DNA of 64,000 nucleotides from WHSW01 sp963828755 (GTDB lineage: Bacteria; Actinomycetota; Thermoleophilia; Solirubrobacterales; 70-9). The DNA lies in contig CAWHFY010000003.1 of assembly GCA_963828755.1 (NCBI GenBank), forward strand, positions 198,514 to 262,513. The letters are read 5' to 3'. The notes below the pieces were generated by a model. The model was not told the origin of the DNA and searched no databases. It worked only from the letters and a program-made list of their open reading frames with translations. The position numbers and the translations under genes were made by a program. Positions 1 to 7,591 of the stretch are shown in pieces (the first letter of the stretch is position 1; each line of letters begins with the position of its first letter).

Positions 1-1662
1 CAGCAGCGTCGCCCGCGCCATTGGCGCGACGACCCCGGCTGGCTGCGCGACCTGACGCCCAACGAGGCGGAGTTGGCGCGCACCGGCGTCAGCTTCACCA
101 ACGGCTTCTGCAACACGGCGATGTGCTCGCCGAGCCGGGCGACGCTGTTCACCGGGCGGTTTCCCGCCGAGCACGGCGTCGAACTCACCCTGACCGCGGC
201 CGACCTGCGCCCGGACCCGCGCCACATACCCGCGGTGTTGCGGACGACCGCCGAGGTGCTCCGCAGCGGCGCGGTTCCGCGCCGCCGGGTGCTCACCCAG
301 TTCGCCAAGAACGCGCTGCGGATCGACTCGAGCCGCGGCAACGAGAGCGAGCTCGACCCGGCGACCCCGAACCTCGCCCGGTTGCTCGAGCGCGCCGGGT
401 ACACCGTGGCCTACAAGGGCAAGTGGCACCTCACGCACCCGAGCGGCGCGAAGACCGGGACTGGGCTGCTCGGCGGCTGGACCGATGCCGACTCGCGCCG
501 GATCGAGCGCGACTACGGCTTTCGCGACTGGGAGGCCCCCGACGCGGGCGAGAACGCGAAGGCGGCGAACTTCGGCGGTGGCAACGCCGGCGAGGGCGAG
601 GGCTGGGACGAGGTCTACATCCGACAGGTCGAACGCTGGCTGGGGCGCGAGTCCCTGCCGGAGCCGTTCTGCCTCGTCGTCTCGCTGGTCAACCCCCACG
701 ACGTGCTCGGTTACCCGGCGTCGTATCGCGCCGGCGGCTACGCGCGGGAGGACTTCTGCGACCTGGGCGTCGGGCTGCCCCCCACCCTCGACGAGGACCT
801 GCGCGGTAAGCCGCGCGTGCACTCGCTGATGCGGATGGGGATGACCGCCTACCTGGGGCCGCTCGGCAACCGGCGGGCGCAACTCGACTACGTCAACTTC
901 TACGCCTATCTGCACCGCGTGATCGACGCGAAGATCGGGCGCCTTTTGAAGGCGCTCGGCGATCCGGGCGATCCGGCCTCCCTGCGCTCGCGCAGCGTGA
1001 TCGTCCGCTGCTCGGATCACGGCGAGATGGGGCTTTCGCACGGCGGTCTGCGCCAGAAGGCGTTCAACGCGTACGAGGAGACGATCAACATCCCAATCGT
1101 CGTCTCGAACCCGGTCCTGTTCCCGGGCCCGGCCGAGACGGAGGCGCTCGCCTCGCTGGTCGATCTGCTGCCGACGATCACCTCGCTCGCCGGCGTCGAT
1201 GCCGCCGGCGCGGGGCTGCGCGGTCGCGACCTGACGCCGGTGCTCGCCCGCCACGCGGAGCCCGAGCGTGAGGCGCTCAGCGCTGCCGAGGTCGACCTCG
1301 GCGCGGTCGCCGACCACCCCGCCCCCGCCGATTCGGTTCAGGACACGATCCACTTCACCTACGACGACCATCAGGCCGGGACCGCGTCGCGCGAGGCGCC
1401 CGGGCAGCCGAACCGGGTCCGCGCGGTCCGCACCGCGAACGCCAAGTACGCGATCTACATCGACCCGAAGGGCGAGCGACCGACCGAATACGAGCTGTAC
1501 GACCTCAACCGCGATCCCGACGAGGTGAGCAACCTGGTGGGCGTCACCGACGGCCGGGTGCGAGCGGGCGCCAACGCCGCGATGCTCGGCGAGCTCGAGG
1601 AGCTGCTGCGAGCCCAGATGGCCGAGCTCGGCACCGCGCCCGGGTCCGCGGTGCGCTTCTAG
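1..1662 (+). CDS. Sulfatase family protein, 5' end outside window
   Basis: Type I sulfatase / alkaline-phosphatase-superfamily hydrolase that would cleave sulfate esters. The frame is open from base 1, so the true start lies upstream. The visible part holds the core motif C-S-P-S-R (codons from about nt 124), where family members convert the cysteine to formylglycine, followed by T-G-R. Next come Y-K-G-K-W-H (the substrate-binding lysine region) and, near nt 1000-1030, C-S-D-H-G-E-M-G, which supplies metal-binding Asp and His. The C-terminal part has the small sheet domain, ending in E-L-Y-D-L-N-R-D-P-D-E-V-S-N-L. No lipobox or signal is visible because the N-terminus is missing. The substrate cannot be told; phosphonate monoester hydrolases share this fold. 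It ends 21 nt before the P450 start. Confidence 0.9.
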   Translation, partial: QQRRPRHWRDDPGWLRDLTPNEAELARTGVSFTNGFCNTAMCSPSRATLFTGRFPAEHGVELTLTAADLRPDPRHIPAVLRTTAEVLRSGAVPRRRVLTQFAKNALRIDSSRGNESELDPATPNLARLLERAGYTVAYKGKWHLTHPSGAKTGTGLLGGWTDADSRRIERDYGFRDWEAPDAGENAKAANFGGGNAGEGEGWDEVYIRQVERWLGRESLPEPFCLVVSLVNPHDVLGYPASYRAGGYAREDFCDLGVGLPPTLDEDLRGKPRVHSLMRMGMTAYLGPLGNRRAQLDYVNFYAYLHRVIDAKIGRLLKALGDPGDPASLRSRSVIVRCSDHGEMGLSHGGLRQKAFNAYEETINIPIVVSNPVLFPGPAETEALASLVDLLPTITSLAGVDAAGAGLRGRDLTPVLARHAEPEREALSAAEVDLGAVADHPAPADSVQDTIHFTYDDHQAGTASREAPGQPNRVRAVRTANAKYAIYIDPKGERPTEYELYDLNRDPDEVSNLVGVTDGRVRAGANAAMLGELEELLRAQMAELGTAPGSAVRF

Positions 1663-1670
1663 TCCGCTCT

Positions 1671-1676
1671 TATACT
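1671..1676 (+). promoter_or_regulatory. -10 element (TATACT) for a leaderless start
   Basis: TATACT is followed by 7 nt and then GTG at 1684. Transcription would start at or next to the start codon, so the mRNA would have no Shine-Dalgarno site. No -35 was identified. Confidence 0.55.
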
Positions 1677-1683
1677 TGCCCCC

Positions 1684-3061
1684 GTGGTCCTGCCACCCGG
1701 ACCCCGCGGCCCGGCGACCCTGAGCACGATCCGCTTCGCCCGCCGCCCCCTGGAGACGCTGCTCGCCTGGCAGCGGCGCTACGGCAACGTGTTCACGACC
1801 CGGTTTCTCGTCTTCGGCACCGGCGTCTACGTTGCCGAGCCCGACGCGATCCGCGACATGTTCACCGGCGACCAGTCCGACCTGCACGCCGGTGAGGCGA
1901 ACGCGCCGCTCTCGGAGGTCCTCGGCGACCGATCGGTCCTCGTCCTCGACGGCCCCGAGCACCTGCGCCAGCGACGGCTTCTGCTGCCCCCGTTTCAAGG
2001 CGGCTCGCTGGCCGCGATGCGCCCTGTGATTCGCGCTGCCGCTGAGGCCGAGATCGACCGCTGGGAGGCTCGGACGGGAGTTCGCGCTGCGCGAGCGGAT
2101 GCGAGCTCTCACCTTCGAGGTCATCTGCCGGGCCGTGTTCGGCGTCCACGATCCCGACCGGGTCGAGCGGCTCCGGCGAGCGATGCTCGCGGTGATCGAC
2201 ACCCAGGTGCTGTTCCTCGTCCCCGCGGCCCTGCGGCGCGGCAAGCGGCCGCGAACGCCCGGCGGATGGGTCGCTGGACGGCTGCGCGCCGCCGACACCC
2301 TCCTTTATGAGGAGATCGCCCGGCGACGAGGCGCAGTCGATCTGGATCAGCGGACCGACGTGCTCTCGCTCTTGTTGCGGGCGCGCGACGAGGACGGGCG
2401 GCCAATGACCGATGCCGAGTTGCGCGACGAGCTGATGACGATGCTCGCCGCCGGGCACGAGACGACCTCAACCGGGCTGGCGTTCGCCGTCGACCTGCTG
2501 CTGCACAACCCCGTCGTGCTCGCCCGGCTGCGCGACGAGCTCGACGGTCGCGACGACGCATACCTCGATGCGGTCGTTTCCGAGACCCTGCGGATCCGCC
2601 CCGTGGTCGACGCGGCCGAGCGCACCCTGAAGGCGCCGCGCACGATCGCCGGCTGGGAGCTGCCGGCCGGGATCCGCGTGTATCCGGGGATCGCGCTGGT
2701 GCACCACCGCGCCGACCTGTACCCCGAGCCCGAGCGGTTCCGGCCAGAACGCTTCATCGACGAGGGCGCGGAGTCCTACACATGGCTGCCGTTCGGGGGC
2801 GGGATCCGGCGCTGCGTCGGCGCCGCCCTCGCCCAGGCCGAGATCGCCGAGGTGCTGAGGGCGATCTTCAGTCGGGTCGAGCTCGAGGCCGTACGGCCGC
2901 AACCGGATCCCGTCGTCCTCAGGGGGATCACGCTCTCGCCCAAGCACGGCACCCCGGTGCGGGTCGCGCGGGTCCAGTCCCAAAACCCCCCGGCACGGGA
3001 TGGGTTCCGGCGGGTGGATGCCGGCGAGGCGGAGACAATCGGGCTCGCGGCGAGCGGGTAG
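1684..3061 (+). pseudogene. Cytochrome P450, one apparent frameshift
   Basis: Heme-thiolate monooxygenase. The N-terminal third is read in one frame from GTG 1684 (L-P-P-G-P-R-G-P opening, then H-L-R-Q-R-R-L-L in the C-helix). The rest is in the next frame. The switch falls at about 2065-2080, where the second frame reads G-R-E-F-A-L-R-E-R-M-R-A-L-T-F-E-V directly after E-I-D-R-W. One extra base explains it. The downstream part has the I-helix A-G-H-E-T-T-S, the E-T-L-R (ExxR) motif, the P-E-R-F box and the heme-binding loop F-G-G-G-I-R-R-C-V-G. Repaired length is about 459 residues, normal for the family. Either it is a young pseudogene or there is an indel error in the assembly; everything else is intact. 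Resembles CYP110/CYP138-type bacterial P450s; substrate unknown. Confidence 0.8.
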
Positions 3062-3103
3062 GACTTCAAACGGCGCCGGCCGAGCTGCCCTGCCGGTGCC
3101 GAC

Positions 3104-3109
3104 TAGACT
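3104..3109 (+). promoter_or_regulatory. -10 element (TAGACT) for a leaderless start
   Basis: TAGACT, then 6 nt, then GTG 3116. Same arrangement as upstream of the P450. Confidence 0.5.
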
Positions 3110-3115
3110 CGCCCT

Positions 3116-4870
3116 GTGGCGACGGTCGAGCGCAGCGCGACACCGACCTCCTCGGTGAAGGGGCTGCTGTTCAACCCGGCGACCTACGACGGCGCCGACC
3201 TCGACCCCGAGGCGCGGCGGCTGATGCTGGCGACGATCGAGTTCTTCGAGCAGCGCGGCAAGACGGTGCTCAAGCAGCACGACCGCGAGCACACCTGGTA
3301 CGCCGACTTCCTCGAGTTCGTCGAGCGCGAGCGGGTCTTCGCAACCCTGCTGACGCCGGCGCGCGACGCGGACGGCAGCGCCGAGAAGCGGTGGGACACG
3401 AAGCGGATCTGCGCCTTCAACGAGATCACCGCCTTCTACGGGCTCGTCTACTGGTACACGTGGCAGGTCTCGATCCTCGGGCTCGGACCGATCTGGCAGT
3501 CCGACAACGAGGCGGCGCGCCGGCGTGCCGCGGAGCTGCTGGACCAGGGTGCGATCTTCGCCTTCGGGCTCTCCGAGCAGGCGCACGGCGCCGACATCTA
3601 CTCGACCGACATGGTCCTCACCCCGGACGGCGACGGCTTTCGCGCCAACGGGGCCAAGTACTACATCGGCAACGGCAACCTCGCCGGGATGGTCTCGGTC
3701 TTCGGCCGCCGCGCCGACGTCGACGGCCCGGACGGTTACGTGTTCTTCGCGGCCGACAGCGGCCACGCGGCCTACCGGCTGATCAAGAACGTCGTCAACT
3801 CGCAGTCCTACGTCTCGAACTTCGAGCTCATCGACTATCCGGTCCGCGCCGAGGACGTCCTGCACACCGGCCCGGCTGCGTTCGACGCCGCCCTCAACAC
3901 GGTCAACATCGGCAAGTTCAACCTCGGCTTCGCCTCGATCGGGATCTGCGAGCACGCGTTCTACGAGGCGGTCACGCACGCCGACGGACGGGTCCTCTAC
4001 GGGATGCGGGTGACCGACTTCCCGCACGTGCGCCAGGCGTTCACCGACGCTTACGCGCGGCTGGTCGCGATGAAGCTGTTCGCCGATCGCGCGATCGACT
4101 ACATGCGCTCGGCGAGGCCGGACGACCGTCGGTACCTGCTCTACAACCCGGTCACGAAGATGAAGGTGACGACTGAGGGCGAGCGGGTGATCGATCTGCT
4201 CTGGGACGTGGTCGCGGCGAAGGGCTTCGAGGCCGACATGTACTTCGAGATGGCGGCCCGCGACATCCGTGCGCTGCCGAAGCTCGAGGGCACGGTGCAC
4301 GTGAACATGGCGCTGGTCCTGAAGTTCATGGCGGCGTTCCTGTTCGACCCGCAGGAGTTCGACCCGGTGCCCGAGCGCGACGACCCGGCCGACGACGAGT
4401 TCCTCTTTCACCAGGGCCCGGCGCGCGGGCTGGGCAAGATCCGCTTCCACGACTGGCGGCTCGCCTACGACGCCTTCGCCGACGTGCCGAACGTCGCCCG
4501 CTTCGTCGAGCAGGCAGAGGGGCTGAAGCAGTTGCTGATGACCGATCCACCGTCCGAGGAGCAGATCACCGACCTCGACTTCATGCTCACGCTCGGCGAG
4601 CTGTTCACGCTCGTGGTTTACGGCCAGCTGATCTGCGAGCAGGCCGCGCTCGACGAGCTCGACCGCGATCTCGTCGACCAAATCTTCGACGTGATGGTGC
4701 GCGACTTCTCCGGCTACGCGGTCGCCCTGCACGGGCGCGCATCGTCGACCGAGGCGCAGCAGGACTGGGCGTTGAGCCAGGTGCGAAAGCCGGTGGTCGA
4801 CGGCGACCGCTTCGAGCGCGTCTGGGCGCAGGTCCGCGGCCTCGCCGGCGCGTACGAGATGCGCCCCTAG
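3116..4870 (+). CDS. Acyl-CoA dehydrogenase family protein (long form)
   Basis: FAD-dependent acyl-CoA dehydrogenase of 584 residues, longer than the ~380 of the classic family. The middle domain shows F-G-L-S-E-Q-A-H-G-A-D (flavin-contacting), then G-A-K-Y-Y-I-G-N-G-N, a close variant of the family G-x-K-x-x-I-T-N. The C-terminal half has a long helical extension with D-I-R-A-L-P-K-L-E-G-T and H-V-N-M-A-L-V, typical of the large actinobacterial acyl-CoA dehydrogenases rather than of mitochondrial MCAD/SCAD types. It probably oxidises an acyl-CoA in the cytoplasm, but chain length cannot be read. GTG 3116 was chosen because a -10 box sits 6 nt upstream and no Shine-Dalgarno site is present. 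A tRNA follows 34 nt after the stop. Confidence 0.85.
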   Translation: MATVERSATPTSSVKGLLFNPATYDGADLDPEARRLMLATIEFFEQRGKTVLKQHDREHTWYADFLEFVERERVFATLLTPARDADGSAEKRWDTKRICAFNEITAFYGLVYWYTWQVSILGLGPIWQSDNEAARRRAAELLDQGAIFAFGLSEQAHGADIYSTDMVLTPDGDGFRANGAKYYIGNGNLAGMVSVFGRRADVDGPDGYVFFAADSGHAAYRLIKNVVNSQSYVSNFELIDYPVRAEDVLHTGPAAFDAALNTVNIGKFNLGFASIGICEHAFYEAVTHADGRVLYGMRVTDFPHVRQAFTDAYARLVAMKLFADRAIDYMRSARPDDRRYLLYNPVTKMKVTTEGERVIDLLWDVVAAKGFEADMYFEMAARDIRALPKLEGTVHVNMALVLKFMAAFLFDPQEFDPVPERDDPADDEFLFHQGPARGLGKIRFHDWRLAYDAFADVPNVARFVEQAEGLKQLLMTDPPSEEQITDLDFMLTLGELFTLVVYGQLICEQAALDELDRDLVDQIFDVMVRDFSGYAVALHGRASSTEAQQDWALSQVRKPVVDGDRFERVWAQVRGLAGAYEMRP

Positions 4871-4889
4871 ACGCGCTCCGCTCGGCGCC

Positions 4890-4895
4890 TACAAT
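4890..4895 (+). promoter_or_regulatory. -10 element (TACAAT) of tRNA-Ala(TGC)
   Basis: TACAAT ends 9 nt before the first base of the mature tRNA, so the transcript would have almost no 5' leader. Confidence 0.5.
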
Positions 4896-4904
4896 CGGCG
4901 TTCT

Positions 4905-4977
4905 GGGGCCATAGCTCAGCTGGGAGAGCGCAGCGTTTGCAACGCTGAGGTCGCGGGTTCGAGCCCCGCTGGCTCCA
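4905..4977 (+). tRNA. tRNA-Ala (anticodon TGC)
   Basis: Complete 73-nt cloverleaf. Acceptor GGGGCCA pairs with TGGCTCC. The D arm is GCTC/GAGC. The anticodon stem CAGCG/CGCTG carries loop TTTGCAA, giving TGC. The T arm is GCGGG-TTCGAGC-CCCGC. The discriminator is A and CCA is not encoded. Confidence 0.97.
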
Positions 4978-4979
4978 CT

Positions 4980-5171
4980 TCACACCGGGAAGTTCCGGTC
5001 CGCGTCCGGGTCGAGCTCATCCGGGTCGACGACGACGGCGAGCCTCTGCTCGTGCCAGAGGCAGACGATCCCGCCGTCCTCGTGCGGCAACACCAGGTCA
5101 GGCTGGGCGAGACCACCGCGCTCGAGCATCTGGCGCATCGCCGCCTCCATCTCTTCGCGTTCGGGCTCCAT
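4980..5171 (-). CDS. Small hypothetical protein (63 aa)
   Basis: Short ORF on the minus strand, ending 3 nt from the 3' end of the tRNA. From ATG 5171 it reads M-E-P-E-R-E-E-M-E-A-A-M-R-Q-M-L-E-R, an amphipathic helix, followed by V-L-P-H-E-D-G-G-I-V-C-L-W, which looks like a beta-hairpin, and an acidic tail rich in D and P. A TTG start at 5228 would add 19 residues of poorer composition. No family is recognised. Codon use matches the genome, and it is plausible rather than certain. It is divergent from the glutamate dehydrogenase gene. Confidence 0.5.
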   Translation of the reverse strand: MEPEREEMEAAMRQMLERGGLAQPDLVLPHEDGGIVCLWHEQRLAVVVDPDELDPDADRNFPV

Positions 5172-5278
5172 CCAACCGGGTAGAGCCTGACCGGCGCCGA
5201 CGCGCGAATGGCGCGCGAACTGTGGCAATAGGCGGGCATGTGGGAGGATCGGAGCCCGCAGTCGGACTGGAGGAACGG

Positions 5279-6616
5279 ATGGCTGAGGACGAGAGCGCGG
5301 TGGCGGTTGGTGAGCGCGAGCATCCGGACAAGGCGCCGGAGACCACCGACAAGACGAACACGGCGAAGCCGGCCGAGGTCTCGAACCTCGACATCGTCCG
5401 CCACTACTTCGACATCGCCGCCGATCACCTCGGGCTCGCCGACGATCTCCGGGTCGTCTTCTGGACCCCGTATCGCGAGGTCACCGTCCAGATCCCGATC
5501 AAGCTCTCCGACGGCAAGACCCACACCTTCTCCGGCTACCGGATCCAGCACAACGGCGCCCGCGGCCCATACAAGGGCGGGATCCGCTTCCACCCCGAGG
5601 TCGACGTCGACGAGGTCCGCGCACTCGCCTCGCTGATGACCTGGAAGACCGCGGTCGCCGGCGTCCCGTTCGGCGGCGCCAAGGGCGGCGTCAACTGCCC
5701 GGCGAGCGAGCTGGAGCCTTCCGAGCTGCAGCGGATCGCGCGCTCATTCATGGACAAGGTCGAGAAGGTGCTCGGCCCGACCCGCGACATTCCCGCCCCC
5801 GACGTCGGCACGAACGCGCAGACCATGGCCTGGTTCATGGACGAGTACGGCAAGCTCCACGGCCACACCCCGGCGATCGTCACCGGCAAGCCGATCTCGC
5901 TCGAGGGCTCGTTCGGGCGCGAGGCGGCGACCGGGCGCGGCTGCGTCTACGTGTTCCGCGAGGCCGCGCCCCAGCTCGGTCTCAGCCCGGCCGAGACGTC
6001 GTTCGTCGTGCAGGGCTACGGCAACGTCGGGTCCTGGGCGGCCCGGATCATGCAGCAACTCGGGGCGAAGATGGTCGGCGTCTCCGACGCCAACGGCGCG
6101 GTCCGCTCCGACGGCGGGATCGACGCCAACGAACTGCACGAGCACATCGCCGGCGGCGGCCTGATCACCGAGTTCCAGGGGGTCGATGCGATCGACCCCG
6201 GCGATCTGATCGAGATCCCCTGCGACGTCTTCATCCCTGCGGCGCTCGGCGGCATGATCCACGAGTCGAACGCCGACCGGATGAACTGCCGCATGCTCGT
6301 GGAAGGCGCCAACAGCCCGACGACCCCCGCCGCCGACAAGATCCTGCGCGACAAGGGCGTCTACATCATCCCCGACGTGATGGCGAACGCCGGCGGCGTC
6401 GTCGCCTCCTACTTCGAGTGGGTGCAGAACCTGCAGCACTTCCGTTGGGAGGAGCGCGAGGTCAACGACCGCCTGGGGACGATCATGCGCCGCGCCTTCC
6501 GCGAGGTTTCTGCGCGCGCCAAGGAGGAGTCGATCGACCTCCGCGAGGCCGCCTACCTGGTCGGGATCGAGCGCGTCGTCGAAGCCGCGAGGACGCGCGG
6601 CTACGTCACCACCTAG
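5279..6616 (+). CDS. gdhA: Glutamate dehydrogenase (Glu/Leu/Phe/Val dehydrogenase family)
   Basis: Reversible oxidative deamination of glutamate to 2-oxoglutarate and ammonia with NAD(P); cytoplasmic. 445 residues, about family length with an N-terminal extension. Motifs: N-G-A-R-G-P-Y-K-G-G-I-R-F-H-P (glutamate binding); K-T-A-V-A-G-V-P-F-G-G-A-K-G-G-V, with the catalytic lysine; P-A-P-D-V-G-T-N with the catalytic Asp; then the Rossmann G-Y-G-N-V-G-S. The hexameric 45-kDa (GdhA/RocG-like) class fits, not the 180-kDa class. ATG 5279 is preceded by TGGAGGA at a good spacing; a GTG at 5222 is possible but less likely. The gene converges on its neighbour with only 5 nt between stops. Confidence 0.93.
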   Translation: MAEDESAVAVGEREHPDKAPETTDKTNTAKPAEVSNLDIVRHYFDIAADHLGLADDLRVVFWTPYREVTVQIPIKLSDGKTHTFSGYRIQHNGARGPYKGGIRFHPEVDVDEVRALASLMTWKTAVAGVPFGGAKGGVNCPASELEPSELQRIARSFMDKVEKVLGPTRDIPAPDVGTNAQTMAWFMDEYGKLHGHTPAIVTGKPISLEGSFGREAATGRGCVYVFREAAPQLGLSPAETSFVVQGYGNVGSWAARIMQQLGAKMVGVSDANGAVRSDGGIDANELHEHIAGGGLITEFQGVDAIDPGDLIEIPCDVFIPAALGGMIHESNADRMNCRMLVEGANSPTTPAADKILRDKGVYIIPDVMANAGGVVASYFEWVQNLQHFRWEEREVNDRLGTIMRRAFREVSARAKEESIDLREAAYLVGIERVVEAARTRGYVTT

Positions 6617-6621
6617 CGCGC

Positions 6622-7509
6622 CTAGAAGTCGAAGTCCTTGGGCTCGCCCTGCTCGAACCAGAGCTCGTCGTCCTCGGGCTGATCGCGCAGGAACTCCGGG
6701 GTCTCCTCGAGCACGTCCTCGTCCTCTGAGTCCTCGTCATCCTCCTGATCGTCGACCGGCTCGTGGTCGCCGGTCAGGTCCTCCTCGACGATCTCGCCGT
6801 CGACGACCTCCGCCTCGACCGCCTCCGCGTCGGCGGTGTCCTGGACCGCGTCCTCGAAGTGATGCTCGACCGTGTCCAGCGACTCGATCGGGGGCTCGGC
6901 CACAGGGGGCGGCGCCGGAGCCGGGTCGATCGCCGGCTCGTCGGCGGTCTCGTCGACCGAGCTCGACTCCTCCGGCGGCAACTCGTGGACGACGGTCTCC
7001 TCGGGCGGTGCCTGCGGCTCGGGCGGTGCCTTCGCCTCGGGCGGCAGCTCCTCGTCGAGCTCCAGATCCAGGTCGAGCCCGCCCTCCTGGTCGTAGAACG
7101 CCCCTTCGAGGCTGGTCGACCCGGCGCCCGGCGCCTCGGGCTCGGCCGCGGCGGGCGGTTCGGGCTCCGGTGTGACCGGCGCCTCGGGCTCGGCCGCCGC
7201 GGGGCTCGGCGTCGGTGCGGGCTCTGCCGGAGCGTCCGGCTCGGTCGCCGCGGGCGGCGCCTCGAGCGCCGGCGCTTCGCCGCTGGGCGGCGCGGCCTCG
7301 AGCTGGCCGGTCTCCAGCTGCGCGAGCGCGTCGTCGGTCGCGACCGCGGTCTGGCCTTCGGGCTCTCCCTGCTCGGGGAAGTCCGGGTCGTCGGGACGGC
7401 TCGGGGGACCGAACGCCTCGCCTTCGAGGCGCGCCAACTCGGTGTCCTCAGCGCCATGAAGGCGCTTCAGATCGAGGTGCTCTCGGATCGCGTCGTCGAG
7501 AATTCCCAT
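6622..7509 (-). CDS. Acidic, proline- and glutamate-rich protein of unknown function
   Basis: 295 residues. The first ~45 residues form a compact, probably helical N-terminus, starting M-G-I-L-D-D-A-I-R-E-H-L-D-L-K-R. Then comes a long low-complexity region of Ala, Pro and Glu (about residues 50-200), and a very acidic C-terminus ending in F-L-R-D-Q-P-E-D-D-E-L-W-F-E-Q-G. No membrane segment or signal peptide. I believe the N-terminal motif is shared by uncharacterised proteins of Thermoleophilia, but that is memory, not a search. The disordered middle and structured ends suggest a tether or scaffold. TAGGCT about 18 nt upstream could be its -10. It converges on gdhA. Confidence 0.7.
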   Translation of the reverse strand: MGILDDAIREHLDLKRLHGAEDTELARLEGEAFGPPSRPDDPDFPEQGEPEGQTAVATDDALAQLETGQLEAAPPSGEAPALEAPPAATEPDAPAEPAPTPSPAAAEPEAPVTPEPEPPAAAEPEAPGAGSTSLEGAFYDQEGGLDLDLELDEELPPEAKAPPEPQAPPEETVVHELPPEESSSVDETADEPAIDPAPAPPPVAEPPIESLDTVEHHFEDAVQDTADAEAVEAEVVDGEIVEEDLTGDHEPVDDQEDDEDSEDEDVLEETPEFLRDQPEDDELWFEQGEPKDFDF

Positions 7510-7591
7510 CGCTCTGCGGTGTTTCGAAGCCTACTGCGATACGCCGACTCGGTCGTGCCGACGCTGCCCGCCCCTTGGGCAGGATTGCAAC

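Noticed and set aside
2468..4732. A 754-codon open frame antisense to the acyl-CoA dehydrogenase and P450
   Set aside because: It mirrors the codon periodicity of the sense gene, has histidine/valine/arginine-rich composition and no domain. In GC-rich DNA such antisense frames are expected.
4916..5593. A 225-codon minus-strand protein over the tRNA-Ala(TGC) and gdhA start
   Set aside because: Its C-terminus is the translation of the tRNA antisense strand and its N-terminus is antisense to gdhA.
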